Source of the DNA: Thermoplasmata archaeon
GTDB lineage: Archaea > Thermoplasmatota > Thermoplasmata > Lutacidiplasmatales > UBA184
Direction: 5' to 3'
Length of the DNA stretch: 33,156 nucleotides
NCBI GenBank assembly: GCA_022750415.1
Contig: JAKIVT010000010.1
Location: 1-33,156 of the forward strand
Part shown: positions 25,992 to 33,156 of the stretch, in pieces
Numbering within the stretch: the stretch's first letter is position 1
Layout: each line of letters begins with the position of its first letter
Made by a program: the position numbers and the translations under genes
Notes under the pieces: generated by a model
What the model was told of the DNA's origin: nothing
The model's input: only the letters and a program-made list of their open reading frames with translations
The model's database searches: none

Positions 25992-26690
25992 GTGCGGCGC
26001 ACGCCACGCACCGGACCGTCGGCCGCCGACGCCACACGCCAGTACATCGATGAGCATCCGAGCGTCCGCGAGGCCCTTCGCGACGACCTCGTCAACTACA
26101 CGGCGCTCGCGCGGCGGGTCGAGGCGGAGACGGGGGTGACCAGCGAGGAGGCGGTCACGGTCGCCGTCCGGCGCTACCAGCGGGGACTCGCCACGGAGGA
26201 CCCTTCCCTCCAGCGCGTGCGGGCGCTCGTTCGGGAAAGTCGGCTTGAGGTCCATGCGCGGGTCGCGATCGTCCGGCTCCACGACGATTGGGATGTCGTC
26301 GACGCCCTGCTGGCCCTCGGCCGCCGACTCCTCGACGAGGCCGGTGGACGCCGGCTGTTCGAGATCATCATCGGCGGCCGGGCGATCACGGTCCTCTGCG
26401 AAGAATCCCTCCTCGCCGAGATCCGACCGGCGATCCCGGCGAAGCTCCTGATGGGCACGGAGCGGGGCCTCGCCGTCCTCGCGTTCCGGAGCCGGCCGGA
26501 GGTCGCCGAGATCCCCGGCGTGCTCACGTACATGGCGGAGGCGCTGTTCCGCTCCGGGATCAACTGCCTCGAGACCGTCAGCGTGCACACCGATTCGCTG
26601 TTCGTCTTCCGCGACAAGGACGCCATTCGGGCGTACCAGGTCCTCTCCACCCTCGTGCCATCGCCGGCCGGTGCGCCTCCCGCGCACTAG
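25992..26690 (+). CDS. ACT-domain-like protein with N-terminal helical (HTH-like) region
   Basis: N-terminus QYIDEHPSVREALRDDLVNYTALARRVEAETGV; C-terminus FRSRPEVAEIPGVLTYMAEALFRSGINCLETVSVHTDSLFVFRDKDAIRAYQVL resembles ACT domains. GTG start. Confidence 0.7.
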   Translation: MRRTPRTGPSAADATRQYIDEHPSVREALRDDLVNYTALARRVEAETGVTSEEAVTVAVRRYQRGLATEDPSLQRVRALVRESRLEVHARVAIVRLHDDWDVVDALLALGRRLLDEAGGRRLFEIIIGGRAITVLCEESLLAEIRPAIPAKLLMGTERGLAVLAFRSRPEVAEIPGVLTYMAEALFRSGINCLETVSVHTDSLFVFRDKDAIRAYQVLSTLVPSPAGAPPAH

Positions 26691-26726
26691 TAGGCCGAGA
26701 GGCCCGGCGTCTCGGGCGAGTCGCAA

Positions 26727-26757
26727 GGGGGACACGTCGGAGAACCCGACGACCCCC
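26727..26757 (+). terminator. Stem-loop upstream of the arg operon (attenuator or terminator candidate)
   Basis: ggggg-aca-cgtcgg-agaac-ccgacg-a-ccccc; a second hairpin ccgaga-N9-tctcgg lies at 26695-26715. Confidence 0.4.
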
Positions 26758-26812
26758 AGAGGACACCAGTCTCAATATCGCGGGGTCGGATGCGCCGCTA
26801 CTCCCGACACCG

Positions 26813-27829
26813 ATGGCGAAGGCGGCGGTGGTCGGCGCGAACGGGTATCTCGGCGGCGAATTGCTTCGACTTCTTTCGTACCATCCCCAGATCGAGCTGA
26901 CGGCCGCGGTCTCGCGAAGCCAAGCCGGGAAGACCGTCGGCGAAGTGGCGCCGAACACCGAGCGGTTCTCCGACCTCGTCCTGGAGGCGGAGCCCGACGG
27001 GATCGACGTCGACGTCGCGTTCCTGGCCCAAGGGGCCGGCGAGGCGATGAAAGTCGTGCCGTCCCTCCTCGAGCGCGGGATCCGGGTCGTCGACCTCGGG
27101 CCCGATTACCGGCTTCCCGACCCGGCAGAGTACGCGCGGGTCTACGGTCGCGAGCACACCGACCCCGGCCACCTCGCTGAGGCGGCGTACGGACTTCCGG
27201 AATTGTTCGGAGACAGCGTCCGACGCGCGCGACTCGTCGCCAACCCCGGCTGCTATCCAACCGCGACACTGCTCGCCGTCGCCCCGCTCGCGCAAGCCGG
27301 AGAGATTGCGGGACGGGTCGTCGTCGACGCGAAGAGCGGGACGTCCGGCTCGGGCGCCCAGCCGACCTCCAGCTCGCACCATCCCGAGGCCGCGCTGACC
27401 GTGACACCGTACGGTACGCCGGATCACCGGCACGCCCCGGAGATGGCCGCGGCGCTCGCCCGTCTGGGAGGGACGGCCGAGGTCCCGCTCGTGTTCGTGC
27501 CCCACCTCGTTCCCTTGGTCCGCGGGATCCTCTGCTCGATCTACGCCTCCCCGGTCGCTGGGGTGGACGCTGGACGTTGGCCGTCGCTGTTCGAGTCCCG
27601 GTACTCCGGCTCGAAATTCGTCCGCGTCGGGGGCGTGCCGAAGCTCCCTTGGGCCCAAGGCACGAACCGGTGCTACCTCTCGGTCCAGTTTGCCGGCGGC
27701 TCGCCGGTCGTCTTCAGCGCCATCGACAATCTCGGGAAGGGCGGGGCCGCCCAGGCGATCCAGAACGCGAACGTGATGCTCGGGCTCGACGAAACGTCGG
27801 GACTGCTCCACCCGGGCTTCGGAGTCTAA
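26813..27829 (+). CDS. argC: N-acetyl-gamma-glutamyl-phosphate reductase
   Basis: VVGANGYLGGELLRLL, VANPGCYPTATLLA, DAKSGTSGSGAQ; start ATG 26813 inside the longer ORF. Confidence 0.93.
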   Translation: MAKAAVVGANGYLGGELLRLLSYHPQIELTAAVSRSQAGKTVGEVAPNTERFSDLVLEAEPDGIDVDVAFLAQGAGEAMKVVPSLLERGIRVVDLGPDYRLPDPAEYARVYGREHTDPGHLAEAAYGLPELFGDSVRRARLVANPGCYPTATLLAVAPLAQAGEIAGRVVVDAKSGTSGSGAQPTSSSHHPEAALTVTPYGTPDHRHAPEMAAALARLGGTAEVPLVFVPHLVPLVRGILCSIYASPVAGVDAGRWPSLFESRYSGSKFVRVGGVPKLPWAQGTNRCYLSVQFAGGSPVVFSAIDNLGKGGAAQAIQNANVMLGLDETSGLLHPGFGV

Positions 27830-27832
27830 CCG

Positions 27833-29077
27833 ATGTTGCGGGTTGCCGGAGGGATCACCGCGCCCCGCGGGTTCCACGCCGCGGGCGTGGCGAGTGGCGT
27901 GAAGCGGAGCGGACGGGCCGACCTCTCGGTCGTCCTCTCCGATCTCCCGTGCGTGGCCGCCGGAGTGTTCACGACGAACCGGGTTCGCGCGGCCCCCGTC
28001 GTGTTGGGGGCCCAACGACTCGACCGGTCCCCGTCGGGGATCCGCGGGATCCTGACGGTCTCCGGCGTGGCCAACGCTCTCACCGGGCCGGAAGGGATTG
28101 ACGACAACCTGCGACTCCTCACGGCCGCGGAGACCGAACTGGGACTTCCGGAAGGCTCGCTCCTGCCCGCGTGCACCGGCGTGATCGGACCGCGGCTCCC
28201 GATGGACCGGGTCGTCGCCGCCCTTCCGCAGCTCAAGACCGCTCTCGCCGGAGCGGGAGACGGCGCCGAACGAGCGGCCCACGCGATCCTCACCACGGAC
28301 ACTCGGGCGAAGGTCGCCTCGGTCCGGGCCCGCCTCTCCGATGGGACCGTCGTCCGCGTTGGGGGGATGGCGAAGGGAAGCGGGATGATCGCGCCGCGCC
28401 TCGCCCCCGTCCACGCCACTACGCTCGCGTTCCTGACGACGGATGCCAGGGCCCGGCCAGGCCCGCTCGGTCGCCTCCTGGCCCGGGAGACGGATTCGAC
28501 CTTCAACATGCTCAGCGTCGACGGCGACACGAGCACCAACGACACCGTGTACCTCCTCGCGAACGGGGCGGCGGGAGGGGCTAACGCCGATGACGACCCG
28601 GCCTTCGCGACCGCCGTTCATGCGGTGCTCGAGTCGCTCGCCCGCCAGGTCGCTCGGGACGGGGAGGGCGCGACGAAGCTCCTCACGGTCCACGTCGTCG
28701 GAGCGCGGACGATCGAGGACGCCCGAGCCGCCGCGAGGGCCGTCGTCGGCTCCACGCTCGTCAAGGCGGCCCTCTTCGGCGCCGACCCGAACGTCGGACG
28801 GATTGCGTGCGCGCTCGGCTACTCCGGGGCCCGCCTCGACCCGGACCGGATGGACGTGTCGATCACCCGCCCCCGACAATCGGTCCCCCTCATCGTCCAA
28901 GGGCGCCCGGCGCCCTCCCTCGAGAACGGGGGCGGGAGCCGGGTGCGCGACCTGCTGCGGCAGCTCGACGAAGTTCCCCTCGAGGTGCGCTTGCACGAGG
29001 GCCGGGCGAGCGCCACCGCCTGGGGCTGCGACCTATCCTACGCGTACGTGCAGATCAACGCCGCGTACCGGACGTGA
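27833..29077 (+). CDS. argJ: Glutamate N-acetyltransferase / ArgJ
   Basis: GGITAPRGFHAAGVASGVKRSGRADLSVVLSD, CTGVIGPRLPMDRV, KGSGMIAPRLAPVHATTLAFLTTDA (autoproteolytic region). Confidence 0.93.
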   Translation: MLRVAGGITAPRGFHAAGVASGVKRSGRADLSVVLSDLPCVAAGVFTTNRVRAAPVVLGAQRLDRSPSGIRGILTVSGVANALTGPEGIDDNLRLLTAAETELGLPEGSLLPACTGVIGPRLPMDRVVAALPQLKTALAGAGDGAERAAHAILTTDTRAKVASVRARLSDGTVVRVGGMAKGSGMIAPRLAPVHATTLAFLTTDARARPGPLGRLLARETDSTFNMLSVDGDTSTNDTVYLLANGAAGGANADDDPAFATAVHAVLESLARQVARDGEGATKLLTVHVVGARTIEDARAAARAVVGSTLVKAALFGADPNVGRIACALGYSGARLDPDRMDVSITRPRQSVPLIVQGRPAPSLENGGGSRVRDLLRQLDEVPLEVRLHEGRASATAWGCDLSYAYVQINAAYRT

Positions 29078-29079
29078 GC

Positions 29080-29913
29080 ATGGAGCGATCAATCCCTCTC
29101 GTGGTCAAGGTCGGCGGCCGGGAGACCGAGCCCGCCGGGGCCCTCCGGGACGTCGTCGCCTTCGTTCTGCGCGCGCAGCGGAGCGGGCGGGAGGTCGTCG
29201 TCGTCCACGGCGGCGGGGAGGAGGTCACGGCTCGGGCGACCGCGCTCGGCCTTCCGACGACCAAGGTCGGCGGACAGCGGGTGACGGACGCCGCCACCCT
29301 GGAACTGGCCATTGAAGTCTTGGCCGGCCGGGTCAATGGCCGGATCGTCAACGCCCTGACCGATGCCGGAATTCCCGCGGTCGGCCTGACGGGTGTTTCG
29401 GGTCGGCTGCTGCCGGTCAAACCGGCCGGAGACCCGCCGGGGTCGCTCGGATTCGTCGGAGAACCGACGGGAGCTCGGACTCGGATCCTCCGGACCTTGC
29501 TCGACGAAGGGTACACCCCGGTTGTCGCGCCGATCGGGACCGACCATGACGGGGGCGTCTACAACGTGAACGCCGATGTGGCCGCCGCGGCGATCGCCTC
29601 CGCGCTGGGCGCCGAGCTGTTGCTCATCACGGACGTCGATGCAGTCCTCGACGCGACCGGAACCGCGATCCCCTCGGTCCGTCCAAAAGACGTCGACGCC
29701 CTCGTCCACCGCGGGACCATCACCGGCGGCATGATCCCGAAGCTGACCAGCGCCGCCCGGGCCGTTGTCGCGGGCGCTCGTTCGGCCTGGATCGGCTCGG
29801 TGCAGGGGCTCGGGGACGACGGCCCCCGACCGTCCGCCGGGACCCGGATCCTCCCGGGTCGCGCCGTCGCCGTTCCGCTCCTCCCACTGCAACAGCGGGA
29901 GGTCGGACAATGA
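29080..29913 (+). CDS. argB: Acetylglutamate kinase
   Basis: LVVKVGGRE, VVVHGGGEEV, VNADVAAAAIA, LITDVDAVLD, GGMIPKL. Confidence 0.92.
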   Translation: MERSIPLVVKVGGRETEPAGALRDVVAFVLRAQRSGREVVVVHGGGEEVTARATALGLPTTKVGGQRVTDAATLELAIEVLAGRVNGRIVNALTDAGIPAVGLTGVSGRLLPVKPAGDPPGSLGFVGEPTGARTRILRTLLDEGYTPVVAPIGTDHDGGVYNVNADVAAAAIASALGAELLLITDVDAVLDATGTAIPSVRPKDVDALVHRGTITGGMIPKLTSAARAVVAGARSAWIGSVQGLGDDGPRPSAGTRILPGRAVAVPLLPLQQREVGQ

Positions 29914-31175
29914 CGAACGGTTCGACGAAGCGCCATGTGGTCCTCGCCTATTCCGGCGGACTCGACACCTCGGTCGCGATCCGGTGGATCGCGGAGAAGC
30001 ACGACGCCGAGGTGACCGCCCTCTCGGTGGACGTCGGCCAGGAAGGGGAGCTCACCGGCGCTCTCGACCGGGCCAAGCGGAACGGGGCTCGGGATGCGCA
30101 GCTGATCGACGCGAAGGCGACGTTCGTCGAGGAGTACTGCCTCCCCGCCTTGCAGGCCAACGCGCTCTACGAGGGAATCTACCCGCTCTCCACCGCCCTC
30201 GCCCGTCCGTTGATCGCGAAGACCCTCGCCGAGACGGCCGTCGCGACCGGTGCGGACACCGTGGCGCACGGGTGCACCGGGAAGGGGAACGACCAGGTCC
30301 GGTTCGACGTGGCCGTCCATACGCTCGCGCCCTCGCTCCACATCATTGCGCCCGTTCGGGAGTGGAACATGAACCGGGACGACGAGATCGCGTACGCGCG
30401 CACGCACGGCATCGAGGTCCGCACGACGAAGGAATCGCCGTACTCCGTCGACGAGAACCTTTGGGGCCGCTCGATTGAAGGAGGTCGACTGGAGGACGCC
30501 GGCGTCCCCGCCCCCGAGGAGGTGTTCGACTGGACCGGCCACCCCTCGAACTGGCCGGAGTCCCCGGAGCTGGTCGACGTGGAGTTCGTCCAGGGCGTTC
30601 CGGTGGCCGTCGACGGGGTTCGGCTCGACCTCGTCTCGCTCGTGCGCACGATGAACCGGCGCGCCGGGCTGCACGGGGTCGGACGGATCGACCACGTCGA
30701 GGACCGGGTCGTGGGGATCAAATCGCGGGAGACGTACGAGTGCCCGGGCTCGGTGGCCCTCATCACCGCCCACCAAGCGCTCGAGGCGCTCGTCCTCCCG
30801 CGGGACCTCCTCCAATTCAAGGCCTCGGTGGACCGACGGTTCGCCGACCTCGTCTACGACGGGCTTTGGTTCTCGCCGCTCCGCGAGGCTCTGCAGGCGT
30901 TCATCACGTCGACCCAGTCGGTCGTCACCGGCCACGTGACCCTCCGGCTCCACCACGGGAGCTGCCGGGCGGTCGGTCGACGGTCCGAGTACTCCCTGCT
31001 CGCCCACGAGCTCGCGACGTACGGCGCCGACAGTCGGTTCCCCCAGGAGCTGGCCGTCGGCTTCATCCACCTCTACGGGCTTCCCAACCAACTGGCCCAC
31101 GCCCGCGTCGCGGCGGCCCGGGCCGCCATCGAACGGACGCCGGATGCTGCGAGACCGGTTCTCCGCACCGCTTGA
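29910..31175 (+). CDS. argG: Argininosuccinate synthase
   Basis: VVLAYSGGLDTSVAIRWI, HGCTGKGNDQVRF, APVREWNMNRDDEIAYA; ATGA overlap with argB. Confidence 0.95.
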   Translation: MTNGSTKRHVVLAYSGGLDTSVAIRWIAEKHDAEVTALSVDVGQEGELTGALDRAKRNGARDAQLIDAKATFVEEYCLPALQANALYEGIYPLSTALARPLIAKTLAETAVATGADTVAHGCTGKGNDQVRFDVAVHTLAPSLHIIAPVREWNMNRDDEIAYARTHGIEVRTTKESPYSVDENLWGRSIEGGRLEDAGVPAPEEVFDWTGHPSNWPESPELVDVEFVQGVPVAVDGVRLDLVSLVRTMNRRAGLHGVGRIDHVEDRVVGIKSRETYECPGSVALITAHQALEALVLPRDLLQFKASVDRRFADLVYDGLWFSPLREALQAFITSTQSVVTGHVTLRLHHGSCRAVGRRSEYSLLAHELATYGADSRFPQELAVGFIHLYGLPNQLAHARVAAARAAIERTPDAARPVLRTA

Positions 31176-32580
31176 CCAAGCGGCGGCGGCGCTCTCGAGT
31201 TCCGTCGTCGAGGACCGGGCTCTCCTCGGGGTGGACCTCTGGGAGTCCATCGTCCACGCCCGGATGTTGGGCGCGACCGGGATCATCCCGAAGGCGAGCG
31301 CGGGGCGGATCGTCGCCGGTCTGCGCGCGATCGCTCGCGAGGCGGCCGCCGGCCGATTCCTTCTCGACCCCCTCCACGAAGACGTCCACCTGAACGTCGA
31401 GGCGGAGCTCACCCGGCGGATCGGCCCGGACGGAGAGCGGCTCCACACCGCCCGGAGCCGGAATGACCAAGTCGCGACCGACCTCGCCCTCGCGCTCCGG
31501 GAATCGCTCCTCGGCCTCGAGGGCGCCTCGGCCCGGGTCTCGTCCTCGCTGCTCGGAGTGGCCCGCTCCCCGCAAGGTCGGACCGTGGTCGACGGCTGGA
31601 CGCACACCCAGCCGGCGCAGCGGCTGTACTGGGCGCAGATCCTCGGGACCCACGCGTTGCGGTTCGTCCGGGACGCCGAACGGTTCCGCCGGATCCGCGA
31701 GCGGATCGACGCCTCTCCGCTCGGCAGCGGGGCGATCGCCGGTACCTCCCTCCCGGTCGACCGCCGGGCGACCGCGCGGGCGCTGGGATTCGCCCGGGCC
31801 ACGGCGTCGTCCCTCGACGCGGTCTCCGACCGAGATTCCGGGACCGATGCGTTGTACGCCTGCTCGGTGACGCTCCTGCACGCGAGCAGTCTCGCGGAAG
31901 AGTTCGTCCTCGGCTCGCTTCCCGGCGTCGACCGGGTCCGGCTCAGTGACCGGTTCGTCACCACGAGCTCGCTGATGCCGCACAAGCGAAATCCGGACTT
32001 GGCTGAGCTCGTGCGGGCCGAGAGCGGCCCCGCCATCGGCCGGCTCGTTTCGCACCTCGCCGTTCTGAAAGGACTCCCCGTCGGATACCAGCGGGACCTT
32101 CAGCTCGGGAAACCGATCGTATTCGAGGGGGTCGTCCGAACCCGGCTCGCGCTCGAGGTCCTCGCCGGAATGGCGGCCGAGGCCTCGTATCGGACCCCGC
32201 CGGTTTCGGATGCGTCCACCGGATCGGTCGAACTCGCCGATGCCCTGGTGCGGGCCGGTGTTCCCTTCCGGACGGCGCACCGGCGCGTGGGTCTCTGGCT
32301 CTCGAAGCGGGAGAAAACGACGAGCCGGGCCGCTCCGATCCGGGACTCCGAGATGCAAGCGGAATTCCCCGAACTCCCCCGGGCGTTTCGATTCCCGGGC
32401 GCGGACGAGGAGCCCGAGCGTCGCACGAGTTCGGGCGGGTCCTCTTGGCGGTCGGTCGCGACCCTGCTCGACGAAGTCGACCGTCGACGGCGCCAGTCGG
32501 AGAGCGCCACCTCCCGGGAGGTCGCCCGACTGCAACGGCTCCGCCGGGGGGCGGGAATCCCCGAACGTCTGTTCGCGTAG
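31144..32580 (+). CDS. argH: Argininosuccinate lyase
   Basis: DVHLNVEAELTRRIG, HTARSRNDQVATD, GWTHTQPAQ, signature-like SSLMPHKRNPDLAELVRA. Confidence 0.95.
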   Translation: MLRDRFSAPLDQAAAALSSSVVEDRALLGVDLWESIVHARMLGATGIIPKASAGRIVAGLRAIAREAAAGRFLLDPLHEDVHLNVEAELTRRIGPDGERLHTARSRNDQVATDLALALRESLLGLEGASARVSSSLLGVARSPQGRTVVDGWTHTQPAQRLYWAQILGTHALRFVRDAERFRRIRERIDASPLGSGAIAGTSLPVDRRATARALGFARATASSLDAVSDRDSGTDALYACSVTLLHASSLAEEFVLGSLPGVDRVRLSDRFVTTSSLMPHKRNPDLAELVRAESGPAIGRLVSHLAVLKGLPVGYQRDLQLGKPIVFEGVVRTRLALEVLAGMAAEASYRTPPVSDASTGSVELADALVRAGVPFRTAHRRVGLWLSKREKTTSRAAPIRDSEMQAEFPELPRAFRFPGADEEPERRTSSGGSSWRSVATLLDEVDRRRRQSESATSREVARLQRLRRGAGIPERLFA

Positions 32581-32597
32581 TCGCGGGGCGGGAGGCG

Positions 32598-33047
32598 CTA
32601 CGCCTCGGCGACCTCGTCCTCGGGGCTCGGCCTCGAGGGGAGGCGGGCCACGACCGAGGGCGGAAGGACGGTTTGGCCGCTCATCGCGCCCTGCAGGAGG
32701 ATCGACCGCTCGCGAGCGGAAAGTCCCGGGTGCTGGCCGTAGAGATGGATCTCGAGACTCGCCCGCGTCGCGTACTCCCGCGAACACACCGGGCAGAGGA
32801 AGACCTGGCTATCCGCGCCGAAGCGGGCGCAGTTGCAGGTCAGGACGTGGCAGGGCATCGGCGTGGTCCGGTCGCGGGGTCGAGCGAAGTGGCGGCGGAC
32901 CCGGCCCTCTTGCGGGGCCAGAAGGTAGTGACTCGCGCGGAGGTGACCGCACTCCCGGCACGGGAGAAGGCGCAGATGGCGCCGCTGAGTTACCACGTTC
33001 GGTTCGCGTCCCCTCTCGGAGTAGTGTTTCGTTCGTTTCGAGCCCAC
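32598..33047 (-). CDS. Small multi-zinc protein: CxxCGH...CxC motif plus C2H2 zinc finger
   Basis: LPCRECGHLRASHYLL...MPCHVLTCNCARF and FLCPVCSREYATRASLEIHLYGQH (CX2CX12HX4H). The listed ORF extends to 33152; a TATA-like element (RC of ggaatatagcc, about 33103-33113) favours a later start such as GTG 33047 or 32996. Confidence 0.65.
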   Translation of the reverse strand: MGSKRTKHYSERGREPNVVTQRRHLRLLPCRECGHLRASHYLLAPQEGRVRRHFARPRDRTTPMPCHVLTCNCARFGADSQVFLCPVCSREYATRASLEIHLYGQHPGLSARERSILLQGAMSGQTVLPPSVVARLPSRPSPEDEVAEA

Positions 33048-33156
33048 CGTCGGAGGTGAACTCGGGGAGTCCCGGTCTCCCTGTGCCGCGTTCGTGGCCG
33101 GCCGGAATATAGCCGAGGTGTCTCGGGCGCGACAAGTCGTCTCGTTTGGCACTCCA

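Noticed and set aside
26798-28996. 732-aa minus-strand ORF opposite argC/argJ
   Set aside because: Low-complexity Arg/Gly/Asp shadow translation; no homology-like features.
29559-32036. 825-aa minus-strand ORF opposite argB-argG-argH
   Set aside because: Ser/Arg/Pro-rich shadow ORF without domain signal; overlaps three well-supported genes.
1-33156. CRISPR arrays, transposases, integrases or defence islands
   Set aside because: No regularly spaced direct repeats or recognisable mobile/defence genes were seen; gene content is housekeeping, transport and surface proteins.

Overview
This is a GC-rich archaeal chromosomal segment. The archaeal markers are SRP54, Pth2, a Csl4-like exosome subunit, an ATP-dependent DNA ligase, a PRC-barrel protein, TATA-type promoters and an intron-containing tRNA-Leu. 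Overall it looks Thermoplasmata-like, but that placement is inference. The layout from start to end is: (i) the C-terminal part of a sedolisin (S53)-like surface protein with a TM segment and a predicted cytoplasmic C2H2 zinc finger, followed by a paralogous secreted/anchored protein; (ii) a minus-strand METTL5-like methylase / Csl4 / SHMT cluster; (iii) tRNA-Leu(UAA) with a 23-nt intron, a PRC-barrel protein, DNA ligase and ribulose-phosphate epimerase; (iv) a large membrane-anchored peptide-type ABC substrate-binding protein with a PKD domain, convergent with a DppBCDF-like operon whose ATPases carry large insertions; (v) SRP54 / small membrane protein / Pth2; (vi) a GltD/NfnB-like flavoprotein without a visible partner; (vii) a complete membrane-anchored S53 peptidase; (viii) an ACT-domain protein followed by an argC-argJ-argB-argG-argH operon; (ix) a multi-zinc C2H2 protein. 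I saw no CRISPR array, rRNA or mobile element. The best leads are the surface protein family with cytoplasmic tails (one ending in a zinc finger), its coupling to peptide import, the inserted ABC ATPases, the ACT protein beside the arg operon, and structured intergenic regions.
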